Shown: positions 16,915-24,597 of the stretch, one piece after another | Numbering within the stretch: the first letter of the stretch is position 1 | Layout: the number at the start of each line of letters is the position of its first letter | Source of the DNA: Desulfobacteraceae bacterium | Lineage (GTDB): Bacteria > Desulfobacterota > Desulfobacteria > Desulfobacterales > SURF-7 | Assembly (NCBI GenBank): GCA_003599865.1 | Contig: QZKS01000012.1 | Span: 69,875 to 120,246, forward strand | Direction of reading: 5' to 3' | Length of the DNA: 50,372 nt | Made by a program: the position numbers and the translations under genes | The notes under the pieces: model-generated | What the model was told of the DNA's origin: nothing | Databases searched by the model: none | Seen by the model: the letters and a program-made list of their open reading frames with translations, nothing else

Positions 16915-17634
16915 CTATTCCAGTCCAAGATTCCTGCATTTGATTCTCGTTGAAAACCTTCGGGATATAGAACCGGCAAGACCTGCGGGCTGCGAAAGAG
17001 TCATGTCAAAATCCACGGTTCGAATCCGGGAAAGATCGGCGGTTGAAACCGGCGTCCCCAGAATCACATGATCTTCATCCAGGTATGCAAAAGTACAAGC
17101 CGTCACATTATCCAGCAGAATCGATCTGTCCACTTCCGAAGCGTCTGCCTTGATCAGAACCTGTTCGATGCGGTTGGCCGCATTATTGTACTCATACGCC
17201 ATCCGTTCAAAATCGGTAATATCAATTCCGTCCGCCGCATTGGGGTCATCAATCGTGCCGTCCCCGTCCATATCAGCCGTAAATTGAATGGATTGTGACG
17301 TCGCTGCGGTAATCCCCGGTTTTCCGTCCGTTGTGATATCCGGATCAACCGCCTCCCCCTTGGGATCATAACCGCCCATGCGAATGTCCTGAATGATCAG
17401 ATCTCCGGCTGCGCGAAGCTGCTGCTGCACCTGAACGTGGGCTTCCTGCGTGGTAAAGGATCGGGTCATGTTGATCATAACGGAATAAATGACTGCGCCC
17501 GCCAAGCTGAAAACAGCAAGCCCGATCATCAGTTCGATCAATGTAAAGCCCTTTTCCTGACTGCCCTTCAAAGGGGGTAAACAAAAATGCCCGTTTTCCC
17601 ATCTTGAACGATTCATTTTGAATCCTTTAATCAT
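16915..17634 (-). CDS. pilW: PilW-like minor pilin
   Basis: 239 residues, or 233 if translation begins at the inner ATG at 17616, which has a better placed AAAGGA. The prepilin signal is KGFTLIELMIGLAVFSLAGA (Gly|Phe, Glu at +5), preceded by an unusually long 28-residue leader. Then come QLRAAGDLIIQDIRMGGYDP, typical of the PilW/GspJ-like family, and a beta-rich head. Position two of the minor-pilin operon fits PilW. It is exported to the inner membrane, processed by prepilin peptidase and incorporated under the PilY1 tip. Confidence 0.9.
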   Translation of the reverse strand: MIKGFKMNRSRWENGHFCLPPLKGSQEKGFTLIELMIGLAVFSLAGAVIYSVMINMTRSFTTQEAHVQVQQQLRAAGDLIIQDIRMGGYDPKGEAVDPDITTDGKPGITAATSQSIQFTADMDGDGTIDDPNAADGIDITDFERMAYEYNNAANRIEQVLIKADASEVDRSILLDNVTACTFAYLDEDHVILGTPVSTADLSRIRTVDFDMTLSQPAGLAGSISRRFSTRIKCRNLGLE

Positions 17635-17694
17635 ATCAAACAGGTCCTTTATCTTTCATGGATGAAATTTAATTCCATCAAATGGCGTAACCAT

Positions 17695-18126
17695 CTATTG
17701 AATGGTAATTCTCCCAAGTCGATTGATGTTGATATTCCTGGACTCTCCGGAACTGTTCTCCAGAACAATGGTGCCGGTATCGTTAATGCTGTTTTTGGGG
17801 AGTCCCTTGCTGCTGAAGGTAAGGTTGTCATTATCTATATTTGTAGCCGTAAGATTAATCCGCACACCGGACGGAAGCTCAACCGGATTCATTGTACCGA
17901 TGGTGTAGCTGCCGGAAGAAAGCTGGACAAGGACATCGGAGCGGCCCCGAACGGCAATGGACCGGGCTCTGCCGAGGTCAGCCTTCAGGGTGAATATTCC
18001 TTCCCTCAACTGGGCACCGGTTCGGTACCGAATATAATAAGGCGTCGAAATGGCAGATATGATTGCGATTACTGCAACGGTAACCACCAATTCAAGCATC
18101 GTTAACCCGCTTTGATTTTTTTCCAT
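17695..18126 (-). CDS. FimT/FimU-GspH-family minor pilin
   Basis: A 143-residue protein with a short leader and prepilin motif SGLTMLELVVTVAVIAIISA (Gly|Leu with Glu at +5). The GspH/FimT domain then shows LKADLGRARSIAVRGRSDV and a C-terminal IVLENSSGESRNININRLGR segment. It opens the minor-pilin operon, matching the usual first position of fimT or fimU; the two cannot be told apart here. The ATG has AAAGGA seven bases upstream. Pseudopilins of this type join PilVWX and PilY1 to nucleate the pilus. The promoter should lie in the upstream gap, but no box is clear. Confidence 0.88.
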   Translation of the reverse strand: MEKNQSGLTMLELVVTVAVIAIISAISTPYYIRYRTGAQLREGIFTLKADLGRARSIAVRGRSDVLVQLSSGSYTIGTMNPVELPSGVRINLTATNIDNDNLTFSSKGLPKNSINDTGTIVLENSSGESRNININRLGRITIQ

Positions 18127-18530
18127 ATTTTTTTCCTTTGCCGAATTGTAACGAATTGTTCAGAAGGCGAGTCCGCGACCGGATGCACAATTGATTCCGG
18201 AAATTTTCATTCAGATTCTTAATCAGAAGTGAAAAATACAACTCCGGATATGGTCGGCTCGATTTAAAACCCGGCATATCATTTTCGCAAAATTATTTCT
18301 ACAACTTTTTACGAAAAATCAACAATTTCATCCGAGTGAAAGCTTTCGGTTTACTGGAATATTACCATGAATCAAGGATAAGGTGACTCGTCATTTCATT
18401 ATGTTTCGCATGAAATGAGACAAGCGGGAGAAAAAATACGGCTCCGCCCGTATTTCCTGCCCTGTCCGGTCCTCTCAAGCCAAACAGGGATTTCAGGAAA
18501 ACGGGAAGAGCCGTAATCTGTTTTACCTCC
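18127..18530. other. Intergenic region between motility and minor-pilin operons
   Basis: About 400 bases between two same-strand operons. It should hold the minor-pilin promoter, but I could not find a convincing sigma-70 or sigma-54 box. It also holds the terminator hairpin at 18434-18455 and a second inverted repeat, TCATTTCAT (18391-18399) with ATGAAATGA (18410-18418). No gene is supported. Confidence 0.6.
18428..18455 (-). terminator. Intrinsic terminator of the Glt-like operon
   Basis: On the minus strand AAATACGG, a six-base loop, CCGTATTT, then more T. It lies about 75 bases after the last gene (stop at 18531), and marks the end of the 12-gene operon. A weaker hairpin follows at 18391-18418. 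Confidence 0.75.
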
Positions 18531-20804
18531 TTATTCCGGTCTGGATTCACCCGGGTGATATACCAGGGTGACCTGAAAATAGTAAGGTGCCGAACCATAT
18601 CCTCCCCAGTCATCATCCGGCAGGGGATTGTTTCCGCCGGCGGGAAGTGTCACAAAGTTAAAATCACTGATGCTGAAGTAGGCCTCTCCGGACCATGCAT
18701 CGCCAATCCAGAATGCGTCGTCATCTACGGAAGGCGTAACAATGCTCACTGGTGATTCCGTGACCGTCGTATCACCTGCGGAGGCGATAAACCCGCTGTA
18801 GCTGCCACGGCTGTTGGAAAGGGTGCCGTCATTGGGGACATCCGGGAAAAACTTCCAGACATACTCCACATCGGTTGCAGGCGCATACAATTCCACCTGG
18901 ATTTCATAGTACCAGTCTTCGGAAGCATCCAGCGGAGACAAATCGATTTTGAACCAGTCCTGATCGCCCTTATAGTCGACATATCCGGCAACCCATGGAA
19001 AGGTCAGGGTCGTCAGCCCGGCTTCCGGGGTATTGGCCTGCTGCATTGCCCCGGCGGTGGCCAGAAGGGCGTTGTCTACATTAAAGGTCCTGGTGGAACT
19101 CGGATTGATATACAACGAAATCGAATCCGCATCCGACTCCAGGGCTTCATTATAATACTGAATCGCCTCTCCGGATGGCGGCGATCCTGCGGCGGCGGCC
19201 GGAAGGGCGGCCGGAATATCCCTGATATCCGTCCGGATGGTATAGGTCACATCATCCCCGTCATCATCCTGAAAGTCATGGACCTTAAAGGAGTAAACAG
19301 CATCCTGGGCATTTGCCGGAATCAGCAGTCCGGTTTTGAGGGAGGTGGCTGTGGTTTCCGAATGGTTGTTGAACAGCCTCTCAATGAGACTATCGTTCAT
19401 GATGCTCAAAGAATATTCCACCAGAGATAGGGGAGCTTCGAAAAACACTTCCAGGATCTGCGGATCGGCATGGGCCGGTACGGTTACGGAATACCAGTCC
19501 GCATCTCCCCGGAATCCGATCTTTCCGGATGTGACGGATGACGGATCGGAAGTCGGCGTCAACGGATCGGCGGTTTCGATGGTATCATTGCTGTTGGGAG
19601 CGACCTCGGCATCATCCATAATGTTCAATGCCCTCACCATCGCCGTGTACGGCATGGCCTGAAATTCAACCTGACCTGCCGCCGGCGTCACCATGAAATA
19701 ACAGGCACTCTCATCCAGCCTGATCAGGGTTCTGTATTCGGGAGAACCTCCGTTAAAAGAATGGGACAGGATTGCTTCTCCATCCTGATCCAGAACATTG
19801 ACAAGATATTCTTTGGCAGCAGTGCCGGTAAATCTCAGGTCCAGAACACGGAATCCGCTTGAAGGGTCCGGCAGGGAAATCCGGTACCAGTCGGCATCCG
19901 TGATGTAATCCAGGGACCCGGTAATATTGTTTTCCGAATCAAATGCAGCCAGAGTAATGGATTCGGCATCTTCCCGACGGTCATTTTGATTGGCTTCTAC
20001 ATTTGCAAGCGCATTCAGGCAAACCGAATAGACGGAGCCCTGGTCAAAATCATCACGGCCGGAATCATTCACCTGCACATAATACACACCGGCAGGCAGG
20101 AAATGGGTCAATTCGAAATTGCGCAGATTGGCGCCGGTCTGCCTGTCGATCCGCTGCCCCAGCGCATTATACAAATCAACGGAAAGCTGTACGCTGCTTC
20201 CGGAGAGGGGAGAAAACGCGACACTCAGATCATAGATGCCACCCTGGGATGCAAAGGCAAAGCAGTCGATATCGCCAATGGATTCGATACTGTCTGTTAG
20301 GCAGGCATCACTGTTGATGGTAAGCTCCCGTGCCTGGGCAAAGCTGTCGTTTCCTTGGGCAACAGCGGAAAAATCCACATAAAGATAATACGGATGATCC
20401 GATGCATCATCATCCATCAGGTCCCGAACCGATATGACAATATCCTTTGGCTGGTCGATGTAGACATTGAGTTTCAGGTCGGCCGGAGCGATACCGTTAT
20501 CCGGCGCATGATCCGCATACAGTCTTGTCCGGTTTCCCTGTTCGTCCTGCTGGAATACCGTCACCAGAAGATCCACATCCGGACGGATGGTTTCGCTGGA
20601 ACACCGGACCTGCATGATGGTATTGGCTTCGGCCGCACGGAAATAATACCAGTCAACCTTACCGACTGTTGAAATAGCTCCTGCCATCCGCTGTCTCAGG
20701 ACAAGCTCGGGAAGTCCTGAACTTGACCCGGCAGGATCATCCGATCCGGAACAGGAGATGAACAAAAGGAATGTCATCAACAAATAGATTTTATATGGTT
20801 TCAT
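18531..20804 (-). CDS. Lipoprotein with PPC-like beta-domain repeats
   Basis: A 757-residue protein with a lipoprotein signal (lipobox LFISC, Cys at about residue 18) followed by a Ser/Gly-rich linker. It contains at least five bacterial pre-peptidase C-terminal (PPC)-like units, each marked by a D-W/C-Y/F strand: KVDWYYFRA, GDIDCFAFAS, ITDADWYRISLP, RGDADWYSVTVP and KGDQDWFKIDLS. There is no protease domain. Such domains are beta-sandwiches found in exported proteins and adhesins. The first-in, last-out operon position suggests a surface lipoprotein that works with the vWA and TSP3 proteins encoded just upstream. It ends at the terminator. Its orientation on the cell surface and its partner are not shown by sequence. 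Confidence 0.8.
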   Translation of the reverse strand: MKPYKIYLLMTFLLFISCSGSDDPAGSSSGLPELVLRQRMAGAISTVGKVDWYYFRAAEANTIMQVRCSSETIRPDVDLLVTVFQQDEQGNRTRLYADHAPDNGIAPADLKLNVYIDQPKDIVISVRDLMDDDASDHPYYLYVDFSAVAQGNDSFAQARELTINSDACLTDSIESIGDIDCFAFASQGGIYDLSVAFSPLSGSSVQLSVDLYNALGQRIDRQTGANLRNFELTHFLPAGVYYVQVNDSGRDDFDQGSVYSVCLNALANVEANQNDRREDAESITLAAFDSENNITGSLDYITDADWYRISLPDPSSGFRVLDLRFTGTAAKEYLVNVLDQDGEAILSHSFNGGSPEYRTLIRLDESACYFMVTPAAGQVEFQAMPYTAMVRALNIMDDAEVAPNSNDTIETADPLTPTSDPSSVTSGKIGFRGDADWYSVTVPAHADPQILEVFFEAPLSLVEYSLSIMNDSLIERLFNNHSETTATSLKTGLLIPANAQDAVYSFKVHDFQDDDGDDVTYTIRTDIRDIPAALPAAAAGSPPSGEAIQYYNEALESDADSISLYINPSSTRTFNVDNALLATAGAMQQANTPEAGLTTLTFPWVAGYVDYKGDQDWFKIDLSPLDASEDWYYEIQVELYAPATDVEYVWKFFPDVPNDGTLSNSRGSYSGFIASAGDTTVTESPVSIVTPSVDDDAFWIGDAWSGEAYFSISDFNFVTLPAGGNNPLPDDDWGGYGSAPYYFQVTLVYHPGESRPE

Positions 20805-20817
20805 GTTTGTTCTCCTT

Positions 20818-22419
20818 TTATTGCAGCAACGTAAAATCTGCGGGAGTCAGAATAATGTCTTTGTTGTCATCGTTGATATTGATCACCGCTTCCGCCATCC
20901 GGAAAACCGGCGGACTGTCCGGAGTGTCCTCCGGAACCTCGGCCAGAAAAAACCGGATCAGGTTATCCCCGTCACGGCGAACCTGGCCATCGGCGGCTGT
21001 ATATCCTGTCGTATCCACAACATCGATATTGGAGATGTTGAAATTGAACCGGCGTACGTAGGATTCCATTTCCGTGCCCTGATTGATCCGGACCAGACCG
21101 GCGTCCGTAATATTGTAGCGATAGCTGTATCGTTCGCGAATTTTCTCGTCATTGGAGGTGACATTGGTATGCCGTTGAACCTCCAGCCAGTCTACAATGC
21201 CGTCAAAATCCGTGTCCATGGTATGCTGCACCTCAAGTGGATTGGTGCCGGTCAGGAATTCAATCCCATCCGGAATGCCGTCAAGATCCGTATCCGGGAC
21301 AAGCCGGTTGGTGCCTTTCACGAGTTCCTCACAGTCCGTAAGCCCGTCCTTGTCCGAATCCACCCCAACGGCCGCTCTGTCACAATTGCTGTCCGTCGGG
21401 TCCAGAGGGTTCAGCACATGGCCGGGAGAACTGACCTTGATTTCAAAAAAATCACTCAATCCATCCCCATCCGTGTCCACCATCTCAGGGTCGGTTCCAT
21501 ACTGCTCCTCCTCATCATCGGACAGGCCGTCCCCGTCGCTGTCTGCATACACCAGCTCAACGCCGGGAATCACATTATAATTATAGGCAACCATGTATTT
21601 CACTTTATATTCGACGGTCAGCCGCATATCCACAATGTTGATGAAGTCGACCGCTTCCGCGCTTTCAAACAGGCTGAACCGGCCGTTTCCCCTTTCCGCC
21701 ATTCCCGCGAGGGTGGTCTCTGCTTCCGCCCGTCTGGCCTGCCCATAAGCATCATTCCCGAAATTTCCCAGCAAAAGGAATGTATGGAAATTGAATGACC
21801 CGACCCCATATTCGGTCACCATGCTGTTGATATCCTCAACACGGCTGAAAATATCCGCATCCGCCTGACTTTGACCCTGGGCATTGGGAACCCCGTCGCT
21901 CAGAAAAATCACAATGTATTTCGAACGCACACGGTTTTCCTCATTGGAATTGATGATATCGTTCCGGAGATCGATAAAAATTTCATCCAGGGTTCCCAGA
22001 TAGTCAGTGGTGGTATCATTCTGGACATCGGTCAGGATGTTGTCCAGGACTGCCGGGTCCTTGGTAAAACCTCCAGTTGTCTCAAATACGGTATTGCTCC
22101 ACAGCATGACGCCAAAGGAAGTGTTCTCATTGCTGTTGTACCGGCTGATAAAATTCCGGACCGCCTCAATCCTTAAAAAATAAGGGTCGGAGCCATCCAC
22201 AATCCCCATTTCCTCATCCCCCATACTCAGGGAACAGTCGATGGCGAACAGTACCTTGACCGGAAAATTGATCTCATCCGGGCTTTCGGTCAAAAAGGAG
22301 CCGTTCAGCGATGCCTGGGTACGAGCCTGCGTTCTTTCCAGAGGAGGACTTTCCGAACAGCCGGTCATGATCAGGAAAACCACTATGATGGAAAACGCTT
22401 TTCTCATTTGATTATTCAT
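20818..22419 (-). CDS. vWA plus thrombospondin type-3 lipoprotein (CglB-like adhesin candidate)
   Basis: 533 residues from the ATG at 22419, which has GAGGAG upstream and overlaps the stop of the preceding gene by eight bases; the longer frame to 22605 is a shadow. A signal with lipobox IMTGC ends near residue 22. Next is a vWA domain with MIDAS motif DCSLS near residue 61 and a VIFLSDGVPNAQG segment. It is followed by about five thrombospondin type-3-like calcium repeats (DSDGDGLSDDEE, DTDGDGLSDFFE, DSDKDGLTDCEE, DTDLDGIPDGIE, DTDFDGIVDWLE). A beta-rich tail of about 110 residues closes it. CglB, the gliding adhesin of Myxococcus, is likewise a vWA outer-membrane lipoprotein. Its place in a Glt-like operon makes this a candidate equivalent; homology is not proven. 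Confidence 0.85.
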   Translation of the reverse strand: MNNQMRKAFSIIVVFLIMTGCSESPPLERTQARTQASLNGSFLTESPDEINFPVKVLFAIDCSLSMGDEEMGIVDGSDPYFLRIEAVRNFISRYNSNENTSFGVMLWSNTVFETTGGFTKDPAVLDNILTDVQNDTTTDYLGTLDEIFIDLRNDIINSNEENRVRSKYIVIFLSDGVPNAQGQSQADADIFSRVEDINSMVTEYGVGSFNFHTFLLLGNFGNDAYGQARRAEAETTLAGMAERGNGRFSLFESAEAVDFINIVDMRLTVEYKVKYMVAYNYNVIPGVELVYADSDGDGLSDDEEEQYGTDPEMVDTDGDGLSDFFEIKVSSPGHVLNPLDPTDSNCDRAAVGVDSDKDGLTDCEELVKGTNRLVPDTDLDGIPDGIEFLTGTNPLEVQHTMDTDFDGIVDWLEVQRHTNVTSNDEKIRERYSYRYNITDAGLVRINQGTEMESYVRRFNFNISNIDVVDTTGYTAADGQVRRDGDNLIRFFLAEVPEDTPDSPPVFRMAEAVININDDNKDIILTPADFTLLQ

Positions 22420-23206
22420 TGCAGGCGTCTCCTCTCCCATTTCGATCGGAATCCGTCTGATCCGGATTGAATGTACGGGGACAGTTATCACATGCATCAC
22501 CGATTCCGTCACCGTCCATATCGGTATTTTCATCTGTCCGGCATCGGGGACACAGATCCATATCATCGGAAAATCCGTCATTGTCCCAGTCATTATCGCA
22601 CTCATTCCCGGCAGCGTCGCCGTTCATATAAAAATCGCTGTTTTCCTGACCGATATTCGGATCACGGGGGCAGTTGTCTACACTGTCCGGAATTCCGTCA
22701 TTGTCATCATCGTCATCACAAAGATCGCCGATGCCGTCTCCGTCCGTATCCGATTGATTGGGATTGGCTGTCATCGGACAGTTATCGGGAGAATTTTCAA
22801 TTCCGTCACCGTCAATGTCGATATCACAGGCATCTCCGATGCCGTCTCCATCCGTATCTGTCTGGTCATTGTTTGCCACACCCGGACAGTTGTCGCAGGC
22901 ATCTCCATAATCATCACCATCCGAATTGGACTGATCATTGGGGAGATAAGGGCAGTTGTCTCTGGTATCCAGAACGCCGTCGGCATCGGCATCTTCCTGA
23001 AGCGACCATAAAGGGCCAAGATCATAACTCACCAGGATCGGGCCTCCGCCTGCACCGCCGCCGCCGACTCCGCCGGCAGGAGGCGCACCGCAGTTCTGAT
23101 CCGGACATTCATCATACCAGTCGTTGGGATCTGTTGCCGCATAACCCGATTGATCCAAAGCCGGAAAAAACAATATGCATATGCTGACTATTATTATCAT
23201 TCTCAT
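22412..23206 (-). CDS. Secreted thrombospondin type-3 repeat protein
   Basis: A 264-residue protein with a cleavable signal peptide (cleavage near GYAATDP, residue 24). A Gly-rich linker GGVGGGGAGGG lies near residue 48. About seven thrombospondin type-3-like repeats follow, built on DTDGDGIGDACDNCP with variations, each rich in Asp and Cys, so disulfide-braced and calcium-loaded. The C-terminal Cys-containing GDACNE tail overlaps the start of the vWA gene, so the pair is translationally coupled. The start has GGAGGG upstream. OmpA-linked and other surface proteins use such repeats as calcium-stiffened rods. A periplasmic or surface spacer partner of the vWA lipoprotein is a fair inference. 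Confidence 0.85.
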   Translation of the reverse strand: MRMIIIVSICILFFPALDQSGYAATDPNDWYDECPDQNCGAPPAGGVGGGGAGGGPILVSYDLGPLWSLQEDADADGVLDTRDNCPYLPNDQSNSDGDDYGDACDNCPGVANNDQTDTDGDGIGDACDIDIDGDGIENSPDNCPMTANPNQSDTDGDGIGDLCDDDDDNDGIPDSVDNCPRDPNIGQENSDFYMNGDAAGNECDNDWDNDGFSDDMDLCPRCRTDENTDMDGDGIGDACDNCPRTFNPDQTDSDRNGRGDACNE

Positions 23207-23220
23207 TTTATTTCCCTCCT

Positions 23221-24597
23221 CTATCGATAGAACAGAAAAATCGTATTCGTTGTTTCAGAGTAGGAGCAGATATACGCCGTTCCGTTCCTGTCAAACCAGA
23301 GTGTATTGTCATGCCCGACATCTCCTTCTGCGGATACGGTTTCGGTCTCCCAAACCGAACCGGTATATTCGGCAAATTTAAGATCCTGCAATGATGTGCT
23401 TCCGCTGTGGTTTTGTACCGCATAATAGGCAATGGCCGGGTATCCTTCCGCATTGAAGGAAAGGCTGCAATACCTTCCGCATTGAACACTTTCATCGACA
23501 ATCATCCGGTTCCAGCCTGAATGGTTCCGGACGGCATATTTTAACAACTTATCATGGGAACCCAGAGAGTCACGGTATTCGCTTTCCACATGATAGGCCA
23601 CGGCAAGGTTTCCATTTGGGTCCAGACCGGCGCTGATATCGCCCACCCGGATTCCGGTTTCGATCCATTCATGGGTCCAGATACCGCTTTTTTTCCGGGC
23701 AACACGAAGTCCTTTTTGACTCATGCCGGAACTGTTGGGGGTAAGGTCCGCATAATAAAAGACGGCCGGATCATCCTCGCTGTCAATAATGATCCCGGCA
23801 TTGGCACCCACATTGTTCTGGGCGCTCGCCGTGCCGTTTGTATTGTAGATATTGCCTTCAACCGTCTCTTCATCGGAATCGGCTTCCGGGTGCGTGCCTG
23901 ACTTGCGGACATACAGCAGATCCGGATAGTTGAAGTTCATGGCATCACAGCCTTCATAAAAAAACTGATAGGCCAGATGGATATTCCCGGAAGAATCCGA
24001 CGCAACCGAAACCCTTTTCCCGGCAAGCCCGTCCTGAAAAACCGGATTCCGTTCCACAAACCCGATACCGGCGACGGCTTCCGTCCAGTTGCTTCCCGAT
24101 CCCAGATTCATCATCACATCGGACTGCTGCTCCGAGCCGCACTCCCGGATCCGGCCTCCCTGATAGGAGACAATCGGGAGTTGAGAAGTTCCCAGGGTCA
24201 GTCCCAGGGTTCTGCAATTGTCGATATCGATGATCTCCCGGTTTGATCCGGCGGCCATATCCTGAACGGAAAAGGTGGAATGATTGACCGTAAATCCGGA
24301 AACCGTGTTCAGACTGTCCGTGAAATAGGCAACATGAATGGTCGACTCGCCATCAAATACGGTCTGGACATTGGGAATCAGCATACCCGAAGCCTGGAGC
24401 CGTCGCAGTTCCACTTTTTCCCATGTGCCGGCAACGGCTTCCTGGCTCTGTCCGGTATCCGTTTCCGGATTCTGAGCAACGGAGCTGCCGTCAGACCCGC
24501 CACCGCCGCAGCCGGACAACCCAATACTCAAACAAAATACAATATAAATGAAACCAATCGATCGCATATCAGCTTTTTGAATTTTGATGTTGAACAT
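23221..24597 (-). CDS. Lipoprotein with possible beta-propeller
   Basis: A 458-residue protein with lipobox LSGC (Cys near residue 30) and a GGGGSDGSS linker. The start at 24597 is chosen for AGGGAG seven bases upstream, although a second ATG at 24567 directly follows the upstream stop. The mature part has repeating strands of the type IHVAYFTDS, LPIVSYQGG, IHLAYQFFYEG, PAVFYYADL, LAVAYHVES and PAIAYYAVQ, spaced roughly 50-70 residues. This pattern, hydrophobic-A-Y at the end of each blade, fits a six- or seven-bladed propeller of the kind seen in exported repeat proteins. No catalytic motif is visible. It is co-transcribed with the TPR proteins and surface lipoproteins, so an outer-membrane or surface scaffold role is inferred. 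Confidence 0.72.
   Translation of the reverse strand: MFNIKIQKADMRSIGFIYIVFCLSIGLSGCGGGGSDGSSVAQNPETDTGQSQEAVAGTWEKVELRRLQASGMLIPNVQTVFDGESTIHVAYFTDSLNTVSGFTVNHSTFSVQDMAAGSNREIIDIDNCRTLGLTLGTSQLPIVSYQGGRIRECGSEQQSDVMMNLGSGSNWTEAVAGIGFVERNPVFQDGLAGKRVSVASDSSGNIHLAYQFFYEGCDAMNFNYPDLLYVRKSGTHPEADSDEETVEGNIYNTNGTASAQNNVGANAGIIIDSEDDPAVFYYADLTPNSSGMSQKGLRVARKKSGIWTHEWIETGIRVGDISAGLDPNGNLAVAYHVESEYRDSLGSHDKLLKYAVRNHSGWNRMIVDESVQCGRYCSLSFNAEGYPAIAYYAVQNHSGSTSLQDLKFAEYTGSVWETETVSAEGDVGHDNTLWFDRNGTAYICSYSETTNTIFLFYR

Noticed and set aside
22420-22605. N-terminal extension of the vWA lipoprotein
   Set aside because: It reads antiframe through the TSP3 gene; the signal peptide and SD support the start at 22419.
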